Shown here piece after piece: positions 23,179 to 28,904 of a stretch of 28,904 bases of DNA. This stretch comes from Ruminococcus sp. CAG:488. GTDB lineage: Bacteria; Bacillota; Clostridia; Oscillospirales; Acutalibacteraceae. The stretch spans positions 22,258 to 51,161 of the forward strand of contig HF999649.1 in the NCBI GenBank assembly GCA_000434055.1, read 5' to 3'. Numbering within the stretch: position 1 is the first letter of the stretch; each line of letters starts with the position of its first letter. The notes below the pieces were generated by a model. It searched no databases, was not told where the DNA came from, and was given only the letters and a program-made list of their open reading frames with translations. Position numbers and translations under genes: made by a program.

Positions 23179-24036
23179 TTATTTTTCTATATCTCTGTGT
23201 TTAACGCTGACGCTGTAGCCGAGCTTCAGCAGATTTTCTCTTATTTTCTCGGCGAAGCAGACAGAACGGTGCCGTCCGCCCGTGCAGCCGATTGCGATAA
23301 CAAGCTGACTCTTGCCCTCCTCGATATAAAGAGGAACAGTGTAATCAATAAGATCGTTGAGCTTGTTAAGCACGTTAACCGAATGATCGGAATTCATGAC
23401 ATACTCACTGACGTCTGGTTCAAGACCTGTCCTGTATTTCATCGACGGCACATAGAACGGATTAGGCAGACAGCGAACGTCAAAAACCAAGTCGGCGTCG
23501 TTCGGAATTCCGTATTTGAAGCCAAAGGACATACAGCGAATTTTCAATGCACTGTCCGGATCGTCAAGAAAAAGCTCGTTTACCCTCTGCTTACACTCGG
23601 CAACGCTCGACTTTGATGTATCAATAATATAATCGGCTTTCATTCTGATATTGAGAAGCTTTTCATGCTCCATTGCTATAGCAGCATGAAGCGAGCCGTC
23701 ACATTTGTCAAGCAAGGGATGCTTTCTTCTTGTTTCCTTATATCTTCTGACAAGAACCTCCTCGGAAGCATCAACAAAAAGCACCTTGTACTTATATCCC
23801 TGTTCCTCAAGATTTTTAAGAACACTCGGGAACTCGTTAAACATTTTTTCGCCGACACGGATATCCGTAACCGTTGCGATCTTCTGCGCGTTATCCGTCT
23901 TGCTTACAAACTGAGCAATGGTCGGAATAATTGCAGGCGGAAGGTTATCGGCGCAGAAATAGCCGAGATCCTCCAAAGCGTCAACAACGGCAGATTTACC
24001 TGCGCCTGACATTCCCGTAACAATCAATAATTCCAT
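23179..24036 (-). CDS. rapZ: RapZ/YvcJ-family nucleotide-binding protein
   Basis: A 285-residue P-loop protein. Walker A is GMSGAGKS at residues 8-15, DLGYFCADNLPP follows, Walker B is VLFVDASEE, and the C-terminal domain has GCTGGRHRSV. In E. coli RapZ controls glucosamine-6-phosphate synthase through small RNAs; in B. subtilis YvcJ hydrolyses GTP and affects competence. The ATG at 24036 (MELLIVTG) is chosen over an open extension to 24129: it matches the family N-terminus and AAAGGA stands upstream, while the extension runs to the end of a repeat element. A 537-base gap separates it from murB. Confidence 0.95.
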   Translation of the reverse strand: MELLIVTGMSGAGKSAVVDALEDLGYFCADNLPPAIIPTIAQFVSKTDNAQKIATVTDIRVGEKMFNEFPSVLKNLEEQGYKYKVLFVDASEEVLVRRYKETRRKHPLLDKCDGSLHAAIAMEHEKLLNIRMKADYIIDTSKSSVAECKQRVNELFLDDPDSALKIRCMSFGFKYGIPNDADLVFDVRCLPNPFYVPSMKYRTGLEPDVSEYVMNSDHSVNVLNKLNDLIDYTVPLYIEEGKSQLVIAIGCTGGRHRSVCFAEKIRENLLKLGYSVSVKHRDIEK

Positions 24037-24128
24037 AAAACCATTCCTTTCAAGGTGTAAACAGTGGTGGTTGTGCTTTTGCTTAAAGCAATTTCTACAA
24101 AACAAAAAGCAAATTTTGCAGTCATTCA

Positions 24129-24355
24129 TCAGCCTTCCCCTTGAGGGGAAGGTGGGCGGCGGATTGCGCCGCTCGGATAAGGTGGCAAATTTTCATCTCA
24201 TTATATAATAACATAAAGCCCGAACTTTTCCACCTCATCACCGTCTTACGACGGAGCGTCTCGCTGCGGCTTGGTCACGCTCCGGCTCTGAACGACCACC
24301 GGACGTTCATTCACTACCGTCGCGCCGCTTCGCTACCCTCAAGGGGAAGCCTTGA
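24129..24355. mobile_element. MITE-like palindromic element, 227 bp, related to the one at 2171-2300
   Basis: The ends are inverted: TCAGCCTTCCCCTTGAGGG on the left and, on the complement of the right end, TCAAGGCTTCCCCTTGAGGG. They follow the same pattern as the first element (TCA, GCCT, C or T, CCCCTT...). The left arm is itself a hairpin, CCTTCCCC/GGGGAAGG (24133-24152). Inside are GCGGC/GCCGC (about 24156-24172), CCGTC/GACGG (24241-24254) and GGAGCGT/ACGCTCC (around 24254-24283). No protein is encoded. No clear target-site duplication was seen. It lies inside the murB-rapZ interval. Confidence 0.6.
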
Positions 24356-24509
24356 AAAATTTCTTCTGCATTTTAAAATTTACCGTGAGCATTGTGCCAA
24401 CCAATACTCAGTCTGAGGTTGTGATAAAATTGTTCACAGTGCATTTTGCAGATTGGGAGCTATTTGAACGCTATAAAATCAAGGCTTGAGATTTTTTCGT
24501 TAGACGGAG

Positions 24510-24553
24510 CAAATTCCTCGAAGGCTATATTCTTATATGCCGAGAGGAATTTG
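24510..24553. other. Long hairpin downstream of murB
   Basis: CAAATTCCTC (24510-24519) and GAGGAATTTG (24544-24553) form a perfect 10-bp stem. The 24-base middle can pair further (GGC/GCC and ATAT/ATAT), making one long rod. It starts 21 bases after the murB stop on the minus strand. No T-run follows directly on either side, so it may be an RNA stabiliser or processing site rather than a terminator. Confidence 0.5.
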
Positions 24554-24573
24554 GTTCGTATCACGGAAAAAGA

Positions 24574-25485
24574 TCAGCCAACCGTAATGAGTCTGACTTC
24601 GGGTTCGAGATGTACACCCTTCTCTTCATAAACCCTGTCCTGTACATATTTAATGAGGTCAAGAACGTCTTGAGCGGTCGCTCCGCCCTTGTTTATGATA
24701 AAGCCTGCGTGCTTCTCGCTGACCTGAGCTCCGCCGACAGAAAAGCCCTTGAGACCGCATTCCTCGATCAAACCGCCTGCAAAATAGCCTACAGGTCGCT
24801 TGAATGTACTGCCTGCGCTCGGAAATTCAAGAGGCTGTTTATCCTTACGGCGCTGCAAAAGCTCCTGCATTTTGGATTTGATTTCCGATTTGTCGCCCTT
24901 TTTCAGTTTCATAACAAGCGTTGTTATAATAAAGCCGTTATGCTCATATGCGCTCGTTCTGTAGGCAAGTCCAAGCTCATCACCCTTGAGCGAGCCGAGA
25001 TTTCCGTCTGGGTCAATGTGACGGCACTCAACGAGCACGTCCTTCATTTCTCCGCCGTAAGCGCCTGCGTTCATATATGCCGCGCCACCTGCACTGCCGG
25101 GGATTCCGAATGCAAATTCCAAGCCCGTAAGCCCGTTTTCAAGCGCAAAATTGCAGACCTTACTCATAGTCATGCCTGCGTCGCAAACTATTGTATCGCC
25201 GTTCACAAGCTTGATTTCCGGCTCGGGGCGGCACATATTTATAACAACCGTTTTCAAACCGGCATCGCAGATAAGCATATTACTTCCGTTGCCGAGAATG
25301 AACGGCTTGATATTCTCTTTTTTACATTCCTTGATAATCAAAGCGAGCTGCCCGTCGTTCAGCGGAGTGAGCATAACCGACGCATTTCCGCCGATACGGA
25401 ATGTCGTGTACTTGCTCATCGGAACTTCACGCTCGGCTTTACAGCCGATGCTCACAGCGTATTCAAAAATCTTATCGAAGCTCAT
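24574..25485 (-). CDS. murB: UDP-N-acetylenolpyruvoylglucosamine reductase
   Basis: MurB is the FAD enzyme that reduces the enolpyruvyl group to give UDP-MurNAc for peptidoglycan. The 303-residue protein has the FAD-binding part (YTTFRIGG, GNGSNML, GIPGSAGGAAYMNAGAYGGEM) and the catalytic serine in SAGSTFKRP. A C-terminal HAGFIINKGGATAQDV and LEPEVRLI with the acid residue follow. The ATG at 25485 is chosen over a TTG four codons upstream because GGGTGA stands between them at ribosome-site distance. It follows the ROK glucokinase by 76 bases that hold an array of heptamers. Confidence 0.96.
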   Translation of the reverse strand: MSFDKIFEYAVSIGCKAEREVPMSKYTTFRIGGNASVMLTPLNDGQLALIIKECKKENIKPFILGNGSNMLICDAGLKTVVINMCRPEPEIKLVNGDTIVCDAGMTMSKVCNFALENGLTGLEFAFGIPGSAGGAAYMNAGAYGGEMKDVLVECRHIDPDGNLGSLKGDELGLAYRTSAYEHNGFIITTLVMKLKKGDKSEIKSKMQELLQRRKDKQPLEFPSAGSTFKRPVGYFAGGLIEECGLKGFSVGGAQVSEKHAGFIINKGGATAQDVLDLIKYVQDRVYEEKGVHLEPEVRLITVG

Positions 25486-25503
25486 AATGTCACCCAAGAT
25501 AGA

Positions 25504-25531
25504 CCTTAGATTTTAGATGTTAGACTTTAGA
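25504..25531. repeat. Four tandem heptamers NNTTAGA
   Basis: CCTTAGA, TTTTAGA, TGTTAGA and CTTTAGA follow each other without gaps (25504-25531). A fifth, weaker unit (AGATAGA, 25497-25503) adjoins them. The array fills most of the 76-base gap between the ROK gene stop (25562) and the murB start (25485), so the murB leader reads TCTAANN repeats. The first two bases of each unit vary and the last five are fixed. Confidence 0.8.
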
Positions 25532-25561
25532 CTCACAATAAATCTCAAATCTTCTTTGCTT

Positions 25562-26506
25562 TTATCCCAACAACGCTGCGCCGATGATTCCGGCATCATT
25601 GCCGAGAACCGCCTTGCAGATTTCAGTCTGCTTCTTGGCATGCTTGCTGTATCTTTCTTTTTTAACATATTCTCTGATCGGGTCAAGAAGGTTATCGCCC
25701 TCGTTGCTGATTCCGCCGCCGACGCAAAGTACCTCGGGCTGGAAAATATTGATTATATTGATAATGCCGACAGCAACATAATATTGGTATCTTTCAACAA
25801 CCTCCCTGCCTGCTTCGTCGCCTGCATACATAGCGTTGAATGAGGTTCTGCCGCTGACCTTGTTAATATCTCCGCCGCAAAGCTCCCACATCTTACTGTC
25901 CGGACACTCTTTCATCTTTGCCTTTGTCTGAGCAATGAGAGCGGTTGCCGAAGCGTAGCTCTCCCAACAGCCGTTACGTCCGCAGTTGCAGGGAATTCCG
26001 TCAACAACGATAACTGTGTGACCCATCTCGCCGCCGGCAAAGTTCATGCCGCTGACAATCTTGCCGTCCACAATAATTCCGCTGCCGACGCCTGTTCCGA
26101 GCGTTACGGCAACAAAGTTTTTTGCGCCGTTACCGGCACCTGCGTATGCCTCGCCGAGAGCAGCGGCATTGGCGTCGTTCTCAAAATAGCACGGCTTGCC
26201 CGTGAGCTCCTCCAGCATCTTCTTGGCAGGAACATTGTTAAAAGCAAGATTGTTCGAGAACTCGATCATGCCTGTGTCCTGATTAACCGAACCAGGCGTT
26301 CCGACGCCTACGCTTTCAATATCAGCCATAGTAAGTCCTGCGTCGGCTACAGCCATATCAATAGCCTTTTTTATGTCGGCAAAAATTTCCTCTGCCGGAC
26401 GGGGCGCATTTGTTTTAACCTTGCCCTTGCCTATAATACTGTATTTTTCATCAACAACTCCGACGGCAATATTTGTTCCGCCGAGGTCAACTCCAACCTT
26501 GTACAT
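25562..26506 (-). CDS. glcK: ROK-family glucokinase
   Basis: Phosphorylates glucose (or a related sugar) with ATP. The 314-residue protein has the ATP-site DLGGTNIAVGVV at 7-18, the sugar-site EFSNNLAF and ENDANAAALGEA with catalytic aspartate, GTGVGSGIIVDG, and the ROK zinc motif GIPCNCGRNGCWE preceded by GGEMGHT. This is the full kinase form, without the N-terminal helix-turn-helix of ROK repressors. CGGAGG precedes the ATG. It follows hprK by 34 bases in the same direction; the pairing puts sugar phosphorylation next to the carbon-control kinase. Other hexoses cannot be excluded as substrates. Confidence 0.92.
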   Translation of the reverse strand: MYKVGVDLGGTNIAVGVVDEKYSIIGKGKVKTNAPRPAEEIFADIKKAIDMAVADAGLTMADIESVGVGTPGSVNQDTGMIEFSNNLAFNNVPAKKMLEELTGKPCYFENDANAAALGEAYAGAGNGAKNFVAVTLGTGVGSGIIVDGKIVSGMNFAGGEMGHTVIVVDGIPCNCGRNGCWESYASATALIAQTKAKMKECPDSKMWELCGGDINKVSGRTSFNAMYAGDEAGREVVERYQYYVAVGIINIINIFQPEVLCVGGGISNEGDNLLDPIREYVKKERYSKHAKKQTEICKAVLGNDAGIIGAALLG

Positions 26507-26540
26507 TGTAAATTCCTCCGTTATTTAAGCAATTTGCGCT

Positions 26541-27509
26541 TTAAAAGTTATGCCAAATTTCAAGCTCATTTTCCTCAACCTTGATGTCGTCTGTCATACC
26601 GAGGTTGTGAAGGAGCTGCTTTGCTGCATTGTAACCCATTTTCTTCTGCCTGTTGTTCATAGCCGCCGCTTCAATGATGATTGAGATGTTACGACCCGGG
26701 GTGACGGGAACAACGCATATCGGAATATCAATTCCGAGTATATCAATCGTTTCGTTATCAAGTCCGAGACGCTCGTAATTTTTCTCGGCGTTCCACGGTT
26801 CAAGCTGAATGACCATGTTTATTTTCTCGGAAACCTTAACCGAACCGATGCCGAAAAGCCGCCTTGCGTTGACGACGCCGACTCCCCTCAGCTCAATAAA
26901 ATGCCGTATGTTTTCCGGTGCCGATCCGACTAATGTTTTATGCGACACCTTTCGAATTTCAACAGCGTCGTCGGCAACCAGTCTGTGTCCTCGCTTGATA
27001 AGCTCAAGCGCCGTTTCGCTCTTACCCATGCCGCTCTCGCCCATTATCAGAACGCCCTCGCCGTAGACCTCAACAAAAACGCCGTGACGTGTGATTCTCG
27101 GCGCAAGCTCAACGCTCAGATAGGATATCAAAGTTGACATGCAGCTTGACGTTCCGTCGGTTGTTTTGAGCAGCGCAACGCCGTATTTCTTAGCCAGCTC
27201 GATAGTGTCATCGTGATAATTCTGGTCACGAGTCAGAATGATTGCAACGGGTTTTTTTGAAAGAAGTCTTTTAACCTTTCTAAACCTGTCCTCAGGCTTG
27301 AATGAATTAAGATATTCAATCTCGGAAACACCCATAATTTGAATACGCTCCGGGTCAAAATATTTTGTAAATCCGGAAAGCATAAGACCCGGTCGGTTAA
27401 TTTCCAACGAAGAAACAAGAATCTCTGCCGGATCAACGGGTGTGTATTCAATATCAAATCCGATGACCTCTATTATCTTTTTAAGTGATATGGTATATTT
27501 AGCCGCCAT
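26541..27509 (-). CDS. hprK: HPr kinase/phosphorylase
   Basis: HprK/P phosphorylates HPr on serine-46 when glycolytic intermediates are high and dephosphorylates it otherwise, setting CcpA-dependent carbon catabolite control. The 322-residue protein has an N-terminal domain ending near RHGVFVEVYGEG, P-loop GESGMGKS at 157-164, the VADDAVEI aspartates D180-D181, and the family signature ELRGVGVVNARRLFG. The ATG at 27509 (MAAKYTISL) is chosen: GGAGTGG stands just upstream and it matches the family N-terminus. A frame open to 27641 would cover the promoter and the upstream terminator. Confidence 0.96.
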   Translation of the reverse strand: MAAKYTISLKKIIEVIGFDIEYTPVDPAEILVSSLEINRPGLMLSGFTKYFDPERIQIMGVSEIEYLNSFKPEDRFRKVKRLLSKKPVAIILTRDQNYHDDTIELAKKYGVALLKTTDGTSSCMSTLISYLSVELAPRITRHGVFVEVYGEGVLIMGESGMGKSETALELIKRGHRLVADDAVEIRKVSHKTLVGSAPENIRHFIELRGVGVVNARRLFGIGSVKVSEKINMVIQLEPWNAEKNYERLGLDNETIDILGIDIPICVVPVTPGRNISIIIEAAAMNNRQKKMGYNAAKQLLHNLGMTDDIKVEENELEIWHNF

Positions 27510-27549
27510 AAGACCACTCCATAAAGCATATTTGTTCCATACATGGTTT

Positions 27550-27578
27550 ATTATACAATATTTATTGCAATCTTCCAA
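27550..27578 (-). promoter_or_regulatory. Promoter of hprK and the genes downstream
   Basis: Minus-strand TTGGAA (27578-27573), 17 bases, TATAAT (27555-27550). The hprK start is about 40 bases downstream. This is the most likely promoter for hprK-glcK-murB. Confidence 0.8.
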
Positions 27579-27595
27579 TAGTTTTTTCAAAAAAT

Positions 27596-27626
27596 TTAAA
27601 GAAAAACGCCGGAAATCTCCGACGTT
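27596..27626 (-). terminator. Terminator upstream of hprK
   Basis: Minus-strand AACGTCGGA (27626-27618), GATT loop, TCCGGCGTT (27613-27605), with one U-G wobble, followed by TTTTTCTTT. It ends transcripts from the membrane-protein gene (stop at 27642) before the hprK promoter. Confidence 0.9.
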
Positions 27627-27641
27627 GCAATTCTTTTTCAA

Positions 27642-28199
27642 TTATCTCATATGCATATCATAAAAAAGGTAATCAATAATTCCGTTCAGCCAGTTGTTCA
27701 GCGTAATCCATACATTGCCGAAATCGAAGATTACAAGAACGATAACCGCCAATGCCAAGATAAAATACAGAACAGCCGTCCATCTGTATTTCCTCAGAAG
27801 CATCATGTTGTGCCATACAAAGAACAAATATACGGCAAGAACAACGGCAAGTGTGCCTATCTTTACAGGCAACGGAATTAAGTGCGGGTAAAGCTCAACG
27901 GCAAAGACAATATCAACAAGCAAAAGTGCGATACTCAAAACAAAAATACTGACTATACCTATAAGATATAACAGCCGCTTATTGTTCTTATATTTAAGCC
28001 GACCCGTTTCGGGTGCGTTTTTTGTATAATCCGCCTCATTCGGCGAGTCTTTCCGTTTTTCCTCTTTTTGCTCGAACCTGCTGCAAATTCTTTCCGGCTC
28101 GGTTAGGTTGTGATGATAAAGCTTACAATAGCCTTTTTCACTCAATCCGTCGGAAAAATATTTACAGTTTTCGCAAGAATTTTTGTTCTCATCTGCCAT
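27642..28199 (-). CDS. Membrane protein with N-terminal cysteine cluster, unknown function
   Basis: A 185-residue protein. The cytoplasmic-looking N-terminus (1-42) carries CENC, then GYCKLY and ICSRF: a four-cysteine pattern (CxxC...C...C) typical of small metal-binding modules in Clostridia. Then comes a charged linker (about 43-73) and three predicted membrane segments at about 76-100, 108-130 and 138-160. The last 20 residues hold a further hydrophobic patch. A metal site is inferred. GGATGTGA stands before the ATG. It has its own promoter and a terminator, so it is a single-gene unit. I do not know a function. Confidence 0.75.
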   Translation of the reverse strand: MADENKNSCENCKYFSDGLSEKGYCKLYHHNLTEPERICSRFEQKEEKRKDSPNEADYTKNAPETGRLKYKNNKRLLYLIGIVSIFVLSIALLLVDIVFAVELYPHLIPLPVKIGTLAVVLAVYLFFVWHNMMLLRKYRWTAVLYFILALAVIVLVIFDFGNVWITLNNWLNGIIDYLFYDMHMR

Positions 28200-28229
28200 T
28201 GCTTCACATCCGTTATTTCTGTTGCGTTC

Positions 28230-28258
28230 ATGGTATCATAACTCGCAGACTTTGTCAA
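28230..28258 (-). promoter_or_regulatory. Promoter of the cysteine-cluster membrane protein gene
   Basis: Minus-strand TTGACA (28258-28253), 17 bases, TACCAT (28235-28230). The gene starts 31 bases downstream. Confidence 0.7.
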
Positions 28259-28387
28259 ATTTTTAAAGTAATTTCATCACAATATATATGTTATTCAGAC
28301 ACAATTAGATGCATTTTGTCGTATTTTACCCCAATTCCATATTGTGATTTTGACAAGACCATGTTTTTTTATACTTCTGTTTAAGGT

Positions 28388-28714
28388 TTATAAATTACTC
28401 TTTTCACCGTCACAATTGTCTTTTTTTGTGCTGTTTTCGATATTATCGGATTTCTTTTCCTGACATTCACGGTACATTTTCAGGCAATAGTTTTTTTCGC
28501 AGTATGTATCAAAAAAAGCTCTGACAATATAGGTGCAAAAAATTGCTTTCGTAAGGTCAATGACCGCCCCGCCGAGCGTTTCTGCGATCTCATTTCTTCC
28601 GAAAGCGGCAAGAATATAGCTTGCAGAAATCCATATCAGACAAAATATAAGAATTATCGAAGTCCACTTCTTCGTGTAATTGAACATGCTGAATTTTTTC
28701 TTCAGCTTTCCCAT
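28388..28714 (-). CDS. Small membrane protein, unknown; resembles phage/mobile-element small proteins
   Basis: A 108-residue protein with a basic N-terminus (MGKLKKKFS), a membrane segment at about 18-37 (SIILIFCLIWISASYILAAF), the short NEIAETLGGAV link, a second membrane segment at about 50-66, and a hydrophilic Lys/Glu/Asn-rich tail. Four cysteines lie in or after the second segment. Small two-span proteins of this shape (with 'IAE.L...' between the spans) occur in phages and integrative elements of Firmicutes; this is an impression from shape, not a family assignment. GAGGGAGTG precedes the ATG. A minus-strand frame ending LSVVLFTEELSRLVRD then TGA (stop at about 28726) comes just before it, possibly the tail of another small gene. 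Confidence 0.6.
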   Translation of the reverse strand: MGKLKKKFSMFNYTKKWTSIILIFCLIWISASYILAAFGRNEIAETLGGAVIDLTKAIFCTYIVRAFFDTYCEKNYCLKMYRECQEKKSDNIENSTKKDNCDGEKSNL

Positions 28715-28792
28715 TGAAACACTCCCTCAGTCACGTACAAGCCGTGAAAGCTCCTCTGTAAACAGAACCACGCTCAATAATGATTTATTCAA

Positions 28793-28826
28793 ACCTTGGG
28801 TCGAGTGGGCATCGACCCCTACGGAT
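28793..28826. repeat. Short palindromic repeat (GGGTCGA/TCGACCC)
   Basis: GGGTCGA (28798-28804) and TCGACCC (28812-28818) form a 7-bp stem with a 7-base loop. The flanks CCTTG and CCTACGG resemble dispersed 'CCGTAGGGG...' palindromes I associate with gut Clostridia genomes. It lies upstream of the small membrane protein gene and differs in sequence from the other two palindromic elements. Being found once here, its repeat nature is inferred. Confidence 0.5.
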
Positions 28827-28904
28827 TATACGTTTTCTGAACCTCTTTACAGTGAAAAATATTATAAAATTTGATTTAGGTGTAAAAACATTCCGGCTTT
28901 CCCT

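Larger units (their letters stand above)
24037..24573. other. 537-base gene-free stretch between murB and rapZ
   Basis: No credible gene. The frame at 24446-24631 (+) has no ribosome site and runs into murB antisense. Contents: a 227-bp palindromic repeat (24129-24355) and a 44-base hairpin (24510-24553). A short plus-oriented stem near 24475-24491 followed by TTTTTT is terminator-like but has no known transcript to end. No clear minus-strand promoter for rapZ is seen; the best candidate, TTGCTT...TTTAAG close to rapZ, is poor. Confidence 0.55.

Noticed and set aside
24037..24129. 31-codon N-terminal extension of rapZ
   Set aside because: The residues are cysteine/histidine-rich and unlike the family, and they run to the end of a repeat. 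MELLIVTGMSGAGKS is the normal start.
24446..24631. 61-codon plus-strand frame after the second repeat
   Set aside because: No ribosome site or promoter, and it ends antisense to murB.
27510..27641. 44-codon N-terminal extension of hprK
   Set aside because: It overlaps the promoter (27550-27578) and the upstream terminator (27596-27626).
1..28904. tRNA genes, rRNA genes, CRISPR arrays, transposases
   Set aside because: Looked for TTCGA-type T-loops in acceptor-stem context, spaced direct repeats and DDE or serine recombinase motifs; none was found. This was by eye only.

Overview
The window reads as a chromosomal segment of a low-to-moderate GC, anaerobic Clostridia-type Firmicute, probably in the Ruminococcaceae/Oscillospiraceae. 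Supporting this are HprK/P, WhiA and RapZ, a cysteine-bearing S18, the queA-tgt-yajC and dnaE-pfkA orders, an [FeFe]-hydrogenase maturase (HydF), purine-rich Shine-Dalgarno sites and many sigma-A-like promoters. I cannot name a species. No tRNA, rRNA, CRISPR array, integrase or transposase gene was found.

Layout. 1-1231 (-): lipoprotein sugar-binding component of an ABC importer, cut by the window edge, divergent from a small Dabb-domain gene (1385-1672) and a small anchored protein (1767-2039). 2040-2394: gene-free, holding a 130-bp MITE-like element flanked by 7-bp direct repeats. 2395-3579 (+): hydF, sharing a bidirectional terminator with the convergent queA-tgt-yajC cluster (6342-3650). 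6525-8575 (+): asd and dapA, the entry to lysine/diaminopimelate synthesis, separated by an intrinsic terminator. 8763-11607: a small conserved protein, a zinc-ribbon protein and a 576-aa orphan regulator with two helix-turn-helix units. 12518-11724 (-): Cof-type HAD phosphatase. 13696-12663 (-): rpsF-ssb-rpsR with its own promoter, possible S6 leader and terminator. 14524-13859 and 15156-14596 (-): a HAD phosphatase/phosphoglucomutase-like gene and an exported protein of unknown function.

27509-15251 (-) is a long co-oriented housekeeping run: hprK, ROK glucokinase, murB, rapZ, whiA, dnaE, pfkA, pcrA. It couples carbon sensing (HprK), glucose phosphorylation and glycolytic commitment (GlcK, PfkA), wall precursor synthesis (MurB), wall/division regulators (RapZ, WhiA) and DNA replication/repair (DnaE, PcrA). 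YvcK, which normally lies between rapZ and whiA in Firmicutes, is absent here: rapZ and whiA are only 15 nt apart. The right edge (27642-28904) carries two small membrane-protein genes and a palindromic repeat.

I see no obvious new multi-gene system. The most unusual items are the dispersed palindromic repeats (2171-2300, 24129-24355, perhaps 14555-14581, and a different type at 28793-28826), the tandem-HTH orphan regulator, the missing yvcK, the inverted repeat bracketing the yajC promoter, and the heptamer array upstream of murB.
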